A stretch of 64,000 nt of DNA from contig NZ_AXDW01000015.1 in assembly GCF_000474945.1 (NCBI RefSeq), positions 88,234 through 152,233 on the forward strand, in the 5' to 3' direction. The notes under the pieces are model-generated. The model was not told the origin of the DNA, searched no databases, and worked only from the letters and a program-made list of their open reading frames with translations. This document shows positions 37,347-48,280 of this stretch, one piece after another. Each line of letters opens with the position of its first letter. Position 1 is the stretch's first letter. This DNA is from Solimonas soli DSM 21787 (GTDB lineage Bacteria; Pseudomonadota; Gammaproteobacteria; Nevskiales; Nevskiaceae). The position numbers and the translations under genes are program-made.

Positions 37347-37832
37347 ATGAGCGACCGTCTCGTCGAACGCATCGCCGCCGTGCTGCTCGAGCGCGGCGAA
37401 TGGCTGGCCACCGCCGAGTCCTGCACGGGCGGCATGATCGCCCAGCAGCTGACCGATCTCGCCGGCTCGTCCGGCTGGTTCGAGCGCGGCCTCGTCACCT
37501 ACTCCAATGCCGCGAAGATGGAGCTGCTGGCGGTGCCCGACGAGGTGCTGGCGCAACACGGCGCGGTCAGCGGCGAATGCGCGCTGGCGATGGCGCGCGG
37601 CCTGCTGCGCGCCGCGCCGGTCGACTGGGGCGTCGCCGTCACCGGCATCGCCGGTCCGGGCGGCGGCAGCGCCGACAAGCCGGTCGGTACCGTGTGGGTG
37701 TCGTGGATCCGGCGCGGCTGCCCGCCCGAGGCGCACCGCTTCTTCTTCGAAGGCGGCCGCGACAGCGTGCGCCGGCAGAGCACGCAGGCCGTGCTCGAAG
37801 GATTGCTGTACCGCATCCGCGAGGCGCAGTGA
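37347..37832 (+). CDS. pncC: Nicotinamide-nucleotide amidase (CinA C-terminal family)
   Basis: 161 residues, the single-domain CinA_C form. ATAESCTGGMIAQQLTDLAGSS carries the catalytic Ser in TAESCTGG, and VGVAVTGIAGPGGGSADKPVGTV is the second conserved loop (quoted here in part: VTGIAGPGGGSADKPVGTV). It deamidates NMN to nicotinate mononucleotide for NAD recycling. It starts 46 bp after the dehydrogenase gene and precedes thpR on the same strand. Confidence 0.92.
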   Translation: MSDRLVERIAAVLLERGEWLATAESCTGGMIAQQLTDLAGSSGWFERGLVTYSNAAKMELLAVPDEVLAQHGAVSGECALAMARGLLRAAPVDWGVAVTGIAGPGGGSADKPVGTVWVSWIRRGCPPEAHRFFFEGGRDSVRRQSTQAVLEGLLYRIREAQ

Positions 37833-37920
37833 GCGCGGCCGGACCGCGGTGCGCGCAGCGGAGCGCGCGGGGCGGCTAAACTGCGGCGGCCTTCACGACC
37901 GCTCCCACGATCCGCGCCGC

Positions 37921-38508
37921 ATGGAACCGAACCGTCTCTTCTTCGCGCTCTGGCCCGGCGAAGCGGTACGCAATGCCTGTCACGCCGCCGCGAAGCAGCT
38001 CAACATCCGCCTGCCGTCCGGCGGCTATCTGAGCGCGCCGGAGCGCTATCACGTCACCTTGCTGTTCCTCGGCGACCGCGTGCCGAAGCCGCAGGAGGAC
38101 GCGGCGCTGCGCGCGGCGGCACTGGTGCGCGCCGCGCCGTTCACGCTGACGCTCGATCAGGCCGGTTCCTTCCGCAACCGCGAGATTCCCTGGTGGCTCG
38201 GCGCCCGCACGACGCCGCCGGCGCTGGGCGATTTCCACGGCCGCCTGCGCGACGCCATGGTGCAGGCCAACGTGTCGCTGGAGCGCATGCGCTTCGTACC
38301 GCACCTGACCATCGCGCGCAACGCCAAGATCGCCCTGCCGCCGACGCCGATCGAGCCGATCCGCTGGGAGATCGCCGAGTTCGCCCTGATCCGCAGCCGG
38401 CTCGACCTCAAGCCGGTCAGCTACGAGCTGCTCGGCCGCTGGCCGCTGCTCGGCGCCGCCGGGGAACCGCCGGCGCCCGCCGCGCCGCCGCAGCTGACGC
38501 TGTTCTGA
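37921..38508 (+). CDS. thpR: RNA 2',3'-cyclic phosphodiesterase
   Basis: 195 residues of the 2H phosphoesterase superfamily, with the two HxT motifs HVTLLFLG near residue 44 and HLTIARN near 130. The start RLFFALWPGEAVR is typical of ThpR/LigT, which hydrolyses 2',3'-cyclic phosphate RNA ends. A proline-rich tail (GEPPAPAAPP) ends the protein. It is separated by about 90 bp from pncC and converges with the AraC regulator. Confidence 0.9.
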   Translation: MEPNRLFFALWPGEAVRNACHAAAKQLNIRLPSGGYLSAPERYHVTLLFLGDRVPKPQEDAALRAAALVRAAPFTLTLDQAGSFRNREIPWWLGARTTPPALGDFHGRLRDAMVQANVSLERMRFVPHLTIARNAKIALPPTPIEPIRWEIAEFALIRSRLDLKPVSYELLGRWPLLGAAGEPPAPAAPPQLTLF

Positions 38509-38517
38509 GGCCCGGCC

Positions 38518-39549
38518 TCAGCGCGTCGCCGAGGCGCGCGCGAGGCGGCGGTGCGCGCGCTTCTGCTCGCGGTACTGCACCGGCGTCATGCTCGACCAGC
38601 GCTTGAAGGCGCGGTAGAAGGTACTCGGTTCCGAAAAGCCGGTGAGATAGACGATGTTCTCGATCGGCTCGTCGGTGCTCGCCAGCAGGCGCTTGGCCAG
38701 CGCGAAGCGGAAGTCCGACAGCAGCTCCGAGAAGCTGGTGCCGGCGCGCGACAGCTCGAAGCGCAGGCGCCGCGTCGGCACGCCGAGTTCCTCGGCGACG
38801 TCCTCGAGCGTCAGCTGGTCGAGTTCGAGGCGCTGCGCGAACAGCTTCTGGATCTTCTCGATGAGGTCATGGCGGCGCAGCTTCGACAGGCGCCGCTCGG
38901 CGAGGTCCTCGTGCAGCTTCAGCAGGTCCGGGTCCCAGCGCGGCGAGCGGTATTCGAGGATCGCCGGGTCGAACCAGATCTCGCTTTCCGGCGCGCCGAA
39001 GCTGACGGGGCAGCCGAAGGTGTCGTCGTAGTCCGCCTGGCTGGCGCGCTGGCTGCAGTGCAGGGCGACGCGCTGCGGCGCGAACTTCTGCTCGGTGACG
39101 CTCTTGAGGAAGTTGATGAGCTCGTAGACGACGCAGATTTCGGTGTGGCGCAGCTGCGGCGCGTCGGCCGCCGTGCCCTTGACCAGCGCGCGCGCGCCTT
39201 GCGCATCCTTGACGATGCGCACGTTGAGCGCGTCGGACAGCAGGCGCAGGTACTTGAGGGCGCGGTCGAGTCCCTCGCCGAGCGTCGCGCTGCTGAAGAT
39301 CAGGTATTCCAGCACCTCGCCGTGGAACACCGGCATGTGCTTGCACAGGTGCAGGCCGATCTCGGCATCGCCGGTGACAGCCTCGACGGTCTCCCAGAAA
39401 TAGGCCTGCAGCTGGTGCGGCGTGCGCATCTCGCGCAGCGGCAGGTCTTCGGCGTTGTAGCCGAGACGCTCATAGATGGCGTTGACGTTGAGGCCGGCCT
39501 TGACCATGCCGGCATGAACAATCTCCAGGAAATACCCCGAATCGCGCAT
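38518..39549 (-). CDS. AraC-family transcriptional regulator (OruR-type)
   Basis: 343 residues. The N-terminal 190 residues match the arabinose-operon-regulator-like domain of the OruR/ArgR group (EIGLHLCKHMPVFHGEVLEY), and the C-terminus is a double HTH: TLEDVAEELGVPTRRLRFEL and ENIVYLTGFSEPSTFYRAFK with SSMTPVQYREQ. The ligand is unknown; relatives often respond to fatty acids, aromatic compounds or amino acid breakdown products. The ATG at 39549 fits the family start. The 233 bp to ompA hold its promoter and the ompA terminator. Confidence 0.88.
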   Translation of the reverse strand: MRDSGYFLEIVHAGMVKAGLNVNAIYERLGYNAEDLPLREMRTPHQLQAYFWETVEAVTGDAEIGLHLCKHMPVFHGEVLEYLIFSSATLGEGLDRALKYLRLLSDALNVRIVKDAQGARALVKGTAADAPQLRHTEICVVYELINFLKSVTEQKFAPQRVALHCSQRASQADYDDTFGCPVSFGAPESEIWFDPAILEYRSPRWDPDLLKLHEDLAERRLSKLRRHDLIEKIQKLFAQRLELDQLTLEDVAEELGVPTRRLRFELSRAGTSFSELLSDFRFALAKRLLASTDEPIENIVYLTGFSEPSTFYRAFKRWSSMTPVQYREQKRAHRRLARASATR

Positions 39550-39736
39550 GCCCTTGGACCCTGACGATGTTGTCGGAAAGGCCAATAGTTTGCCGAAATG
39601 ACAGCGCGAGGTCACGCGTGCCGCGGCGCGGGGCCGGCGGCAGCGGCAAGCCGCCGACCGGCAGGGGATGTGCCGCGACTGCCGCCCCAGCAATGTCCGG
39701 CGCCGCGGCGGCAGGACGGACGCCGCGGCGCGTGCC

Positions 39737-39767
39737 AACAAAAAGGGCCGGCGATGCCGACCCTTTT
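39737..39767 (-). terminator. Rho-independent terminator of the OmpA-family gene
   Basis: Reading leftwards, AAAAGGGTCGGC and GCCGGCCCTTTT pair across an ATC loop with one mismatch, and the sequence continues TTGTT. It begins 16 bp after the ompA-like stop, so it ends that transcript. Confidence 0.8.
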
Positions 39768-39782
39768 CAGCGCAGGCGAAGC

Positions 39783-41081
39783 TTACTCGACGACTTTCAG
39801 CTCGGCCGCGCCGCTGTCCGAGATCTTCAGTTCGACGCGGCGGTTGGCCTGGCGGCCTTCCTCGGTGCCGTTGCTCTCGATCGGCTGCGTCGCACCGTGG
39901 CCGACGGCCTGCATGCGTCCGGCGTCGACGCCGTGGCCGGCGAGGAATTGCACGACGCTGCGCGCGCGGCGCTGCGACAGGCTCTTGTTGGCGGCGGCCG
40001 AGCCGACGTTGTCGGTGTGGCCGCCGACCTCGACCTTGACGTCCGGATAGGCCTGCAGGACTTCCGCCACGTTGTTCAGCGCGCCCTGCGCCTCGTCGCT
40101 CAGCGCGTCGGAATTGGTCGCGAACGTCACGCCCTTGAGCACGAAGCGCTGGCCCGGCGCGCACCCGTTCTCGTCGACCTGCTCGCCGGCTTTCGGCGTG
40201 CGGCAGTCGCCGACCAGCGCGCAGCCATTGGCGAGCACCTTGGCGCCGGCCGGCGTGCGCGGGCATTCGTCGACGTCGTCGGCCACGCCATCGCCATCGC
40301 CGTCACCCGGCGCGGCGGCGGCCGCGGCGCTCTCGCAGCCCTTGTCGTCGACGACTGCGCCGGCCGCGGTGCCCGGGCACTGGTCGACGTCGTTGCCGAC
40401 GCCGTCGTTGTCGTCGTCGCTCGACGCCGTGGAGGCGACTTCGACCGGCGGCTCCTCGGCGGCCGGCGCTTCCTTGGTGCCGCCGAAGGGGAACAGCAGG
40501 CCGATGTTGTAGACGCCCTCGGCGAAGTTCGAATTCTTGCCCTTCTCGCCGGTCGGCAAGCTGCCCTTGTCGTCGGTGCGATAGCGCGCTTCGGCACGCA
40601 GCAGGATGTGCGGCGTGATCGGCTGCAGATAACCGAGGCCGACGTCGTAGACCGTGGAGTCGTAGTTGGCGCGCGGTCCCGGCAGGTCGCTGGTGTGGCC
40701 GACCATCAGCGAGACGATGCCGTACAGGTTGGGCAGCGTCTTCGAGGGGAAGAACAGGGCGCTGGCGCCGTAACCGTTCAACTCGGCGCTGCCGCCGCCG
40801 TTCTTGGCGTCCGCCTTGGTGTAGAAGCCGGTGGCTTCGAGCGCCAGGCCCCAGGTGAGCTTCTTGCCGATGGCGAGAATGCCGCCGAGACCGCCGTCGG
40901 TGCCGCGATCGCTGTCGGAGTCGGTGTACGAAAACATCGGCGCGATGTACCACGGCGTGCCGCTCATGCCGTGCTGCACGTCGGCGGCCTGCAGCTGATT
41001 GCCGCCGTCCTCGTCCTGCGCCCACGCATGGCCGGCGACACCCAGCGCGCAGACCAGGCCCAACGCCCTCAATCCTTTCAT
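39783..41081 (-). CDS. OmpA-family outer-membrane protein with thrombospondin type-3 repeats
   Basis: 432 residues. A signal peptide ends near GHAWAQD. Residues about 40-215 form a beta barrel; residues 225-300 contain calcium-binding type-3 repeats (DDDNDGVGNDVDQCPGT and GDGDGDGVADDVDECPRTPA); residues 320-425 are the OmpA peptidoglycan-binding domain with VEVGGHTDNVGS and SQRRARSVVQFL. It links outer membrane and cell wall and may form a small pore. GGGGAGAGG lies just before the ATG at 41081, and a TATATT element (41130-41125) about 45 nt upstream is a likely -10. Confidence 0.92.
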   Translation of the reverse strand: MKGLRALGLVCALGVAGHAWAQDEDGGNQLQAADVQHGMSGTPWYIAPMFSYTDSDSDRGTDGGLGGILAIGKKLTWGLALEATGFYTKADAKNGGGSAELNGYGASALFFPSKTLPNLYGIVSLMVGHTSDLPGPRANYDSTVYDVGLGYLQPITPHILLRAEARYRTDDKGSLPTGEKGKNSNFAEGVYNIGLLFPFGGTKEAPAAEEPPVEVASTASSDDDNDGVGNDVDQCPGTAAGAVVDDKGCESAAAAAAPGDGDGDGVADDVDECPRTPAGAKVLANGCALVGDCRTPKAGEQVDENGCAPGQRFVLKGVTFATNSDALSDEAQGALNNVAEVLQAYPDVKVEVGGHTDNVGSAAANKSLSQRRARSVVQFLAGHGVDAGRMQAVGHGATQPIESNGTEEGRQANRRVELKISDSGAAELKVVE

Positions 41082-41191
41082 TGCCTCTCCCCTAAAATTG
41101 TTCTGTGGAGAACCGCCCGCGGCGAATATAGCAGCGCGATCGGGGCGGAGAAGCGGCATGAGCGGACCACGCGACTGGCGCTCCGGCAACG

Positions 41192-41197
41192 TATAAT
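41192..41197 (+). promoter_or_regulatory. -10 element of the prfB-lysS promoter
   Basis: A perfect TATAAT 38 bp before the prfB start at 41235. No convincing -35 is seen at 16-18 bp. It lies in the 150-bp divergent region with the OmpA-family gene. Confidence 0.55.
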
Positions 41198-41234
41198 CGC
41201 CGCCCTTTTCCCCTGAATGAAGACCGCATCCGCA

Positions 41235-42329
41235 ATGGAAGCGCATCAGCTACGCAATGAGGTGACGGCTCTGCAGGCGCGTTTCGACGCCCTGCGGGGC
41301 TATCTTTGACTACGACGTCAAGAAGGACCGCCTGGTCGAAGTCAACGCCGAGCTCGAGACCAGCGAGGTCTGGAACAAACCCGAGTACGCCCAGAACCTG
41401 GGCCGCGAGCGCGCCAAGCTCGAGGACGTGATCCAGCCGCTCGAGGCGGCGGCCACCGGCCTCAAGGACGCGCTCGATCTGCTCGAACTCGCCGAAGCCG
41501 AGAATGACCAGGCGACGGTCGACGAGGTCGAGCGTGACATCCAGCGCTTCGTCAAGATGGCCGACGACATGGAGTTCCGCCGCATGTTCAGCGGCGAGCT
41601 CGACAACGCCAATGCCTATCTCGACGTGCAGGCCGGCTCCGGCGGCACCGAAGCGCAGGACTGGGCCGAAATGCTGGCGCGCATGTACATCCGCTGGGCC
41701 GAGGCCAAGGGCTTCAAGGTCGAACTGATGGAACGCTCGGACGGCGAAGTCGCGGGCATCAAGTCGGCGACGCTGTACATCGCCGGTCCTTACGCCTACG
41801 GCTGGCTGCGCACCGAAACCGGCGTGCACCGCCTGGTGCGCAAGTCGCCGTTCGACTCCGGCAACCGCCGCCATACCTCGTTCTCCGGCGTGTTCGTGTC
41901 GCCGGAAGTCGATGACGACATCGACATCGAGATCAATCCGGCCGACCTGGAAGTGGCGACCTATCGCTCGTCCGGCGCCGGCGGCCAGCACGTCAACAAG
42001 ACCGAGTCGGCGATCCGCATCAAGCACGTGCCGAGCGGCATCGTCGTCGCCTGCCAGACCGAACGTTCGCAGCACGCCAACCGCGACCGCGCGATGAAGA
42101 TGCTCAAGGCGCGCCTCTACGAGCAGGAAATGCAGAAGCGCAATGCGCAGAAGCAGGCGCTCGAGGACTCCAAGAGCGACATCGAATGGGGCAGCCAGAT
42201 CCGCTCTTACGTGCTCGACCAGTCACGCATCAAGGACCTGCGCACCGGCGTCGAAATCGCCGACACGCAGAAAGTGCTGGACGGTCATCTCGATCCGTTC
42301 ATCGAGGCGAGCCTCAAGCAGGGACTCTA

Positions 42330-42330
<1 letters not shown>
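41235..42330 (+). CDS. prfB: Peptide chain release factor 2 (programmed +1 frameshift)
   Basis: 364 residues after a +1 shift: 24 codons from the ATG at 41235 end in CTT TGA (41304-41309), and translation continues in the next frame from GAC at 41308. The SPF tripeptide that reads UGA/UAA stops is in [12 protein letters not shown], and the GGQ catalytic loop is in [17 protein letters not shown]2 releases peptides at UGA and UAA codons, and the shift lets its level control its own synthesis. An in-frame ATG at 41217 is an alternative start. The stop overlaps the lysS start (TAATG), so the two form the usual prfB-lysS operon. Confidence 0.96.
41294..41309 (+). promoter_or_regulatory. prfB programmed frameshift signal
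   Basis: GCGGGG, a Shine-Dalgarno-like element, then TAT CTT TGA C. The element sits at the short distance from the CTT-TGA slip site that pulls the ribosome forward in other bacterial prfB genes, and the TGA-C context gives slow termination. Confidence 0.93.
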
Positions 42331-43913
<1,583 letters not shown>

Positions 43914-43954
43914 GGCCGGTCGCGTCGCTCGAATCCGGACGTCCTTCGCCGCAA

Positions 43955-43978
43955 CCCTCTCCGCATGCGTGGAGAGGG
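43955..43978. repeat. REP-like hairpin element
   Basis: CCCTCTCC (43955-43962), an 8-nt GCATGCGT spacer, and GGAGAGGG (43971-43978). Hairpins of the CCCTCTCC...GGAGAGGG type are common dispersed repeats between genes in high-GC proteobacteria; this copy lies between lysS and the Bcr/CflA gene and may also act as a terminator. Confidence 0.5.
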
Positions 43979-44006
43979 AGGATTCATCAGCACGGAGCTG
44001 CAGCGC

Positions 44007-45254
44007 ATGTCCACGTTGTCCACCGCTGAAGCCGCCAGACATCTCGCCGAGCACGACACGCTGCCGCCGGGACTGACGCGGCGCAAGCTGATCCCGATCC
44101 TGGCGATGACCACCGCGCTCGGGCCGATGTCGATCGACATGTACCTGCCGAGCCTGCCGGCGCTCGAAGCGCATTTCCATTCCGACGCGGCGACCACGCA
44201 GCAGACGCTGGCGAGCTATTTCGTCGGCCTGTCGATCGGCCAGCTGTTCTACGGGCCGGTCTCCGATTCGCTCGGCCGCCGCAAGCCGATGCTGTTCGGC
44301 CTGATCCTCTACGTGATCGCCGCGTTCGGCTGCCTGTTCGCGCGCGAGATGGAACATCTGGTCGCGCTGCGCTTCCTGCAGGCGCTCGGCGGCTGCGCCG
44401 GCATGGTCATCACGCGCGCCATCGTGCGCGACTGCTTCCCGGCGCAGGCCATGGCGCGCGTGCTCTCGCTGCTGTTGCTGATCATGAGCGTCGCGCCGAT
44501 TCTCGCGCCGATGGCCGGCGGCTATCTGTTCCGCTGGTTCGGCTGGCAATCGATCTTCGCGCTGCTGGTCGTCTACGGCCTGCTGTGCGCGGCGGTCGTC
44601 GGGCTCGGCGTGCCCGAAACCCTGCGCGGCGAGCGCAAGCCGCTCAGCTTAGCCGGGGCGGCGCGCACCTACGCCAAGCTGATCAGCCATCGCCGCTTCA
44701 TGGGCTATGCGCTGGCCGGCGCGACGGCGCAGGCCGGCCTGTTCGCGTACATCTCCAGCTCGTCGTTCGTGTTCATCGACCACTACGGCATCGCGCCCGA
44801 GCACTACGCGTGGATCTTCGGCGTCAACGCCTGCGGCCTGATCGGCGCCTCGCAGATCAATTCGCTGGCGCTGAACCGCGTGCCGGTGCAACGCCTGCTG
44901 CGCCGCGCGCTGCGCGTGTATGTGGCGGCCGGCGTGCTGATGGTCGCGGCGACGCTGAGCGGCGTCGGCGGCATGTGGAGCGTGCTCGCCGGCCTGTTCG
45001 TCTGCATGTCGGCGATGGGCTTCTCGTTTCCCAACTCGACGGCGGCGGCGATGGCGCCGTTCGGTGATCGTGCCGGCAGCGCCGCGGCCCTGCTCGGCAC
45101 CCTGCAGTTCGCGATCGCCTCGGTGTCCAGCTTCGCCGCCGGCCATCTCTACAACGGCACCGCGGTGCCGATGGCGGCGATCATCGCCATCTGCGGCATC
45201 AGCGCGCTGCTGCTGCTGCGCTGGCTGGCGCCGCCGCCGGCGGCGACGGCCTGA
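44007..45254 (+). CDS. Bcr/CflA-family multidrug efflux MFS transporter
   Basis: 415 residues with 12 helices. MSIDMYLPSLPALEAHF in helix 1 and the VSDSLGRRKPMLFGL motif A are hallmarks of the Bcr/CflA branch, as is GGCAGMVITRAIVRDCF. These proton antiporters export chloramphenicol, bicyclomycin or other small molecules. The start at 44007 is preceded by GGAG. It is probably a separate unit after lysS and converges with cysA, 4 bp apart. Confidence 0.9.
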   Translation: MSTLSTAEAARHLAEHDTLPPGLTRRKLIPILAMTTALGPMSIDMYLPSLPALEAHFHSDAATTQQTLASYFVGLSIGQLFYGPVSDSLGRRKPMLFGLILYVIAAFGCLFAREMEHLVALRFLQALGGCAGMVITRAIVRDCFPAQAMARVLSLLLLIMSVAPILAPMAGGYLFRWFGWQSIFALLVVYGLLCAAVVGLGVPETLRGERKPLSLAGAARTYAKLISHRRFMGYALAGATAQAGLFAYISSSSFVFIDHYGIAPEHYAWIFGVNACGLIGASQINSLALNRVPVQRLLRRALRVYVAAGVLMVAATLSGVGGMWSVLAGLFVCMSAMGFSFPNSTAAAMAPFGDRAGSAAALLGTLQFAIASVSSFAAGHLYNGTAVPMAAIIAICGISALLLLRWLAPPPAATA

Positions 45255-45258
45255 AAGC

Positions 45259-46389
45259 TCAGCTGCGCCCGCGCTCGCGATATTCGGCGGGCGCGTTCGC
45301 CACGACGTCCGGCAGCGCTCCGCCGCCCTTGCGCGTCTGGCGCGGGAAGACGCTGAACTGATTGAGGCGCAGGCGCACCTGCTGGCCGGCGCGCAGCGCC
45401 TGCGTGTCGTGATGCAGATGCGGCACCTCGATCTCGATCGCCTGCCCGGAGTGCACGGCCGTCGCCTCGCAGCGCACGATCGGGCCGGTGCGCTGCATGC
45501 TGCGGATCACCGCGTCGAAGCCGGCGGCGTGCGCATCGGTCACGCGCAGATCGCTCGGCCGCACGTAGACGTCGACCGGGCCGGCGGCGTGAATCGAATC
45601 GGTGACGATCGCGCTGGTCTGGCCGTCGACGTAGACCTCGCGACCACGCACCTCGCCGGGCAGCACGTTGGTATTGCCGAGGAAGTCGAACACGAACGGC
45701 GTCGCCGGCTTCTCGTAGACCTCGTCGGTGCTGCCGACCTGTTCGATGCGGCCCTTGTTCATCACCACGACGCGGTCGGCGAGTTCGAGCGCCTCTTCCT
45801 GGTCGTGCGTGACGAAGATCGTGGTCACGCCGGTCTTGTCGTGCAGCTGGCGCAGCCAGCGGCGCAGGTCCTTGCGCACCTTGGCGTCGAGCGCGCCGAA
45901 CGGCTCGTCGAGCAGCAGCACGCGCGGCTCGATCGCCAGCGCGCGGGCCAGCGCGACACGTTGTCGCTGGCCACCGGACAGCTGCGTCGGGTAACGCTTC
46001 TCGAGCCCCGCCAGCTGCACCAGCTCGATCAGCTCGCGCGCCCGCTCGCGGATGATCGCTTCCGGCGGGCGTTCGCCGCGGGAGCGCACGCGCAGGCCGA
46101 AGGCGACGTTGTCGAGCACCGTCATGTGCTTGAACAGCGCGTAGTGCTGGAACACGAAGCCGACGCGGCGCTCGCGGATCGGCTGGTCGGCCATGTCCTC
46201 CTCGCCGAACAGGATCTGGCCGCGGTCGGGGAACTCCAGGCCGGCGATCACGCGCAACAGCGTCGTCTTGCCGGAACCGGAGGGGCCGAGCAGGGCGATC
46301 AGCTCGCCGGACTCGATGTCGAGATCGACACCGCCGAGCGCCGGAAAGCTGCCGAAGTTTTTCTGGATGCCGCGAACCTTGATGTCCAT
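45259..46389 (-). CDS. cysA: Sulfate/thiosulfate ABC transporter, ATPase
   Basis: 376 residues. Walker [10 protein letters not shown] near residue 36, signature [15 protein letters not shown], Walker [13 protein letters not shown], and the switch His in [13 protein letters not shown] are intact. Residues about 240-350 form the regulatory TOBE-type domain of CysA. It powers sulfate import with CysT and CysW. The ATG overlaps the cysW stop (ATGA), and it is the last gene of the leftward sulfate operon. Confidence 0.95.
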   Translation of the reverse strand: MDIKVRGIQKNFGSFPALGGVDLDIESGELIALLGPSGSGKTTLLRVIAGLEFPDRGQILFGEEDMADQPIRERRVGFVFQHYALFKHMTVLDNVAFGLRVRSRGERPPEAIIRERARELIELVQLAGLEKRYPTQLSGGQRQRVALARALAIEPRVLLLDEPFGALDAKVRKDLRRWLRQLHDKTGVTTIFVTHDQEEALELADRVVVMNKGRIEQVGSTDEVYEKPATPFVFDFLGNTNVLPGEVRGREVYVDGQTSAIVTDSIHAAGPVDVYVRPSDLRVTDAHAAGFDAVIRSMQRTGPIVRCEATAVHSGQAIEIEVPHLHHDTQALRAGQQVRLRLNQFSVFPRQTRKGGGALPDVVANAPAEYRERGRS

Positions 46390-47306
46390 CAGTGTTTCCT
46401 CGAAGCCGACAGCTCTTCCCCGTGCCGCCATTCGAGCCATGCCTTCAGGCCCAGCGTCAGCAGGGCCAGCAGCGCGAGCAGCGAGGCGACGGCGAAGGCG
46501 GCCGAGAACTGGTACTCGTTGTAGAGGATCTCGACGTGCAGCGGCATCGTGTTGGTCTGGCCGCGGATGTGGCCGGAGATGACGCTGACCGCGCCGAACT
46601 CGCCCATCGCGCGCGCGTTGCAGAGCAGCACGCCGTACAGCAGGCCCCAGCGGATGTTCGGCAGCGTCACGCGCCAGAAGGTCTGCCAGCCGGAGGCGCC
46701 GAGCGACAGCGCCGCCTGCTCGTACTCGGTGCCCTGCTCCTGCATCAGCGGGATCAGCTCGCGGGCGATGAAGGGGAAGGTGACGAAGATCGTCGCCAGC
46801 ACGATGCCGGGCGCCGCGAACGCAACCTTGATGCCGTGATCCATCAGCCAGGGCCCGGCCCAGCCGTGGGCGCCGAAGATGAGGATGTAGATCAGGCCGG
46901 CGACCACCGGCGACACCGAGAACGGCAGATCGATCAGGGTGATCAGGAAGGACTTGCCGCGGAAATCGAACTTGGTGATCGCCCAGGCCGCCGATACGCC
47001 GAACACGAGATTGAGCGGCACGGCGATCGCCGCCGTCAGCAGCGTCAGCCGGATCGCCGACCACGCGTCCGGCTCGGTGATCGCCGCGAAGTACGCGGCG
47101 AAGCCATTGCGCAGCGCCTCGACGAAGACGGCGATCAGCGGCAGGAACAGGAAACCGAGCAGGAACAGCAGGGCCGCGAGGATCAGCGTCCAGCGCACCC
47201 ACGGCACCTCGGTCACCGCCGCGTTGCGCCGCATCAGCGGGCCCTGACCGAACTCCGGCGGCAGGCCCGGCGGGTCCTGCAGGGTGGTGTCGAAGACGGT
47301 GCTCAT
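46389..47306 (-). CDS. cysW: Sulfate ABC transporter permease
   Basis: 305 residues with six core helices and the EAA loop [21 protein letters not shown] that contacts Cys[20 protein letters not shown] is typical of CysW. It forms the inner-membrane pore with CysT. The 97-bp gap to cysT is GC-rich with several short inverted repeats and no ORF. Confidence 0.93.
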   Translation of the reverse strand: MSTVFDTTLQDPPGLPPEFGQGPLMRRNAAVTEVPWVRWTLILAALLFLLGFLFLPLIAVFVEALRNGFAAYFAAITEPDAWSAIRLTLLTAAIAVPLNLVFGVSAAWAITKFDFRGKSFLITLIDLPFSVSPVVAGLIYILIFGAHGWAGPWLMDHGIKVAFAAPGIVLATIFVTFPFIARELIPLMQEQGTEYEQAALSLGASGWQTFWRVTLPNIRWGLLYGVLLCNARAMGEFGAVSVISGHIRGQTNTMPLHVEILYNEYQFSAAFAVASLLALLALLTLGLKAWLEWRHGEELSASRKH

Positions 47307-47403
47307 GTTGTCGAGTCCGAAGGGTCGGGGCGCCGTTCATGGCGCGACGGCAATGCGCGGCGCGCGGCCGGCCCGCGAGGCGCGCCGCGCCCGGTGCGGG
47401 CGC

Positions 47404-48270
47404 TCACCGGCTGCCGCCATGGCGCTTGCGCGCCCAGACCTGCAGGCCGTTGACCAGCAGCAGCAGGATGAACGACAGGATCAGCATCGCGCTGGCGACC
47501 GCGGTGGCGCCGGCGTAGTCGAATTCCTCGAGCTTGATGATGATGAGCAGCGGCGCGATTTCCGACACCATCGGCAGATTGCCGGCGATGAAGATGATCG
47601 AGCCGTACTCGCCGACCGCGCGCGCGAAGGCGAGCGCGAAGCCGGTCAGCACGGCCGGCAATACGGTCGGCAGGATCACCCGCGTGATCGTCTGCCAGCG
47701 GTCGGCGCCGAGCGAGGCGGCGGCCTCCTCCAGCTCCTTCTCGGCATCCTGCAGCACCGGCTGCACCGTGCGCACGACGAAGGGCAGGCCGATGAAGGTG
47801 CAGGCGACGATCACGCCGAGCGGCGTGTAGGCGATCTTGATGCCGAGCGGCTCCAGGTATTGGCCGATCCAGCCGTTGCCGGCGTAGAGCGCCGTCAGGG
47901 CGATGCCGGCGACCGCCGTCGGCAGCGCGAAGGGCAGGTCGATGATCGCGTCGAAGAAGCGCTTGCCGGGGAATTCGTAGCGCACGAAGACCCAGGCGAC
48001 CAGGGTGCCGAACACGGCATTGATGCTGGCGCCGATCAGCGCCGCGCCGAAGCTGAGCTTCAGCGCGGCGAGCACGCGCGGCGAGCTGACGACGTGCCAG
48101 AAGCCTTCGAAACCGAGGCCGGCGGCCTTGAAGAACACGCCGGCCAGGGGAATCAGCACCAGCAGGCTCAGGTAGACGATCGTGTAGCCGAGCGTCAGGC
48201 CGAAGCCGGGGATCGCCGTGGTGCGCACAGTGTGGGTCTTGCTGCGCGGTGAAAGGACGAGACTGCTCAT
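47404..48270 (-). CDS. cysT: Sulfate ABC transporter permease
   Basis: 288 residues, six helices, and the EAA loop LEEAAASLGADRWQTITRVI. IDLPFALPTAVAGIALTAL and the N-terminal PGFGLTLGYTIVYLSLLVLI match CysT (CysU). It pairs with CysW in the membrane. It starts 10 bp after the stop of the binding-protein gene and is part of the same operon. Confidence 0.93.
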   Translation of the reverse strand: MSSLVLSPRSKTHTVRTTAIPGFGLTLGYTIVYLSLLVLIPLAGVFFKAAGLGFEGFWHVVSSPRVLAALKLSFGAALIGASINAVFGTLVAWVFVRYEFPGKRFFDAIIDLPFALPTAVAGIALTALYAGNGWIGQYLEPLGIKIAYTPLGVIVACTFIGLPFVVRTVQPVLQDAEKELEEAAASLGADRWQTITRVILPTVLPAVLTGFALAFARAVGEYGSIIFIAGNLPMVSEIAPLLIIIKLEEFDYAGATAVASAMLILSFILLLLVNGLQVWARKRHGGSR

Positions 48271-48280
48271 GGAAGGCCTC

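Noticed and set aside
41235..41310. prfB as a pseudogene because of an in-frame TGA
   Set aside because: The TGA lies in the conserved CTT-TGA-C slip site with an SD-like element upstream; it is programmed.
47307..47403. A possible gene or terminator in the cysT-cysW gap
   Set aside because: Only GC-rich short inverted repeats are seen, with no T-tract, start codon with RBS, or coding pattern.
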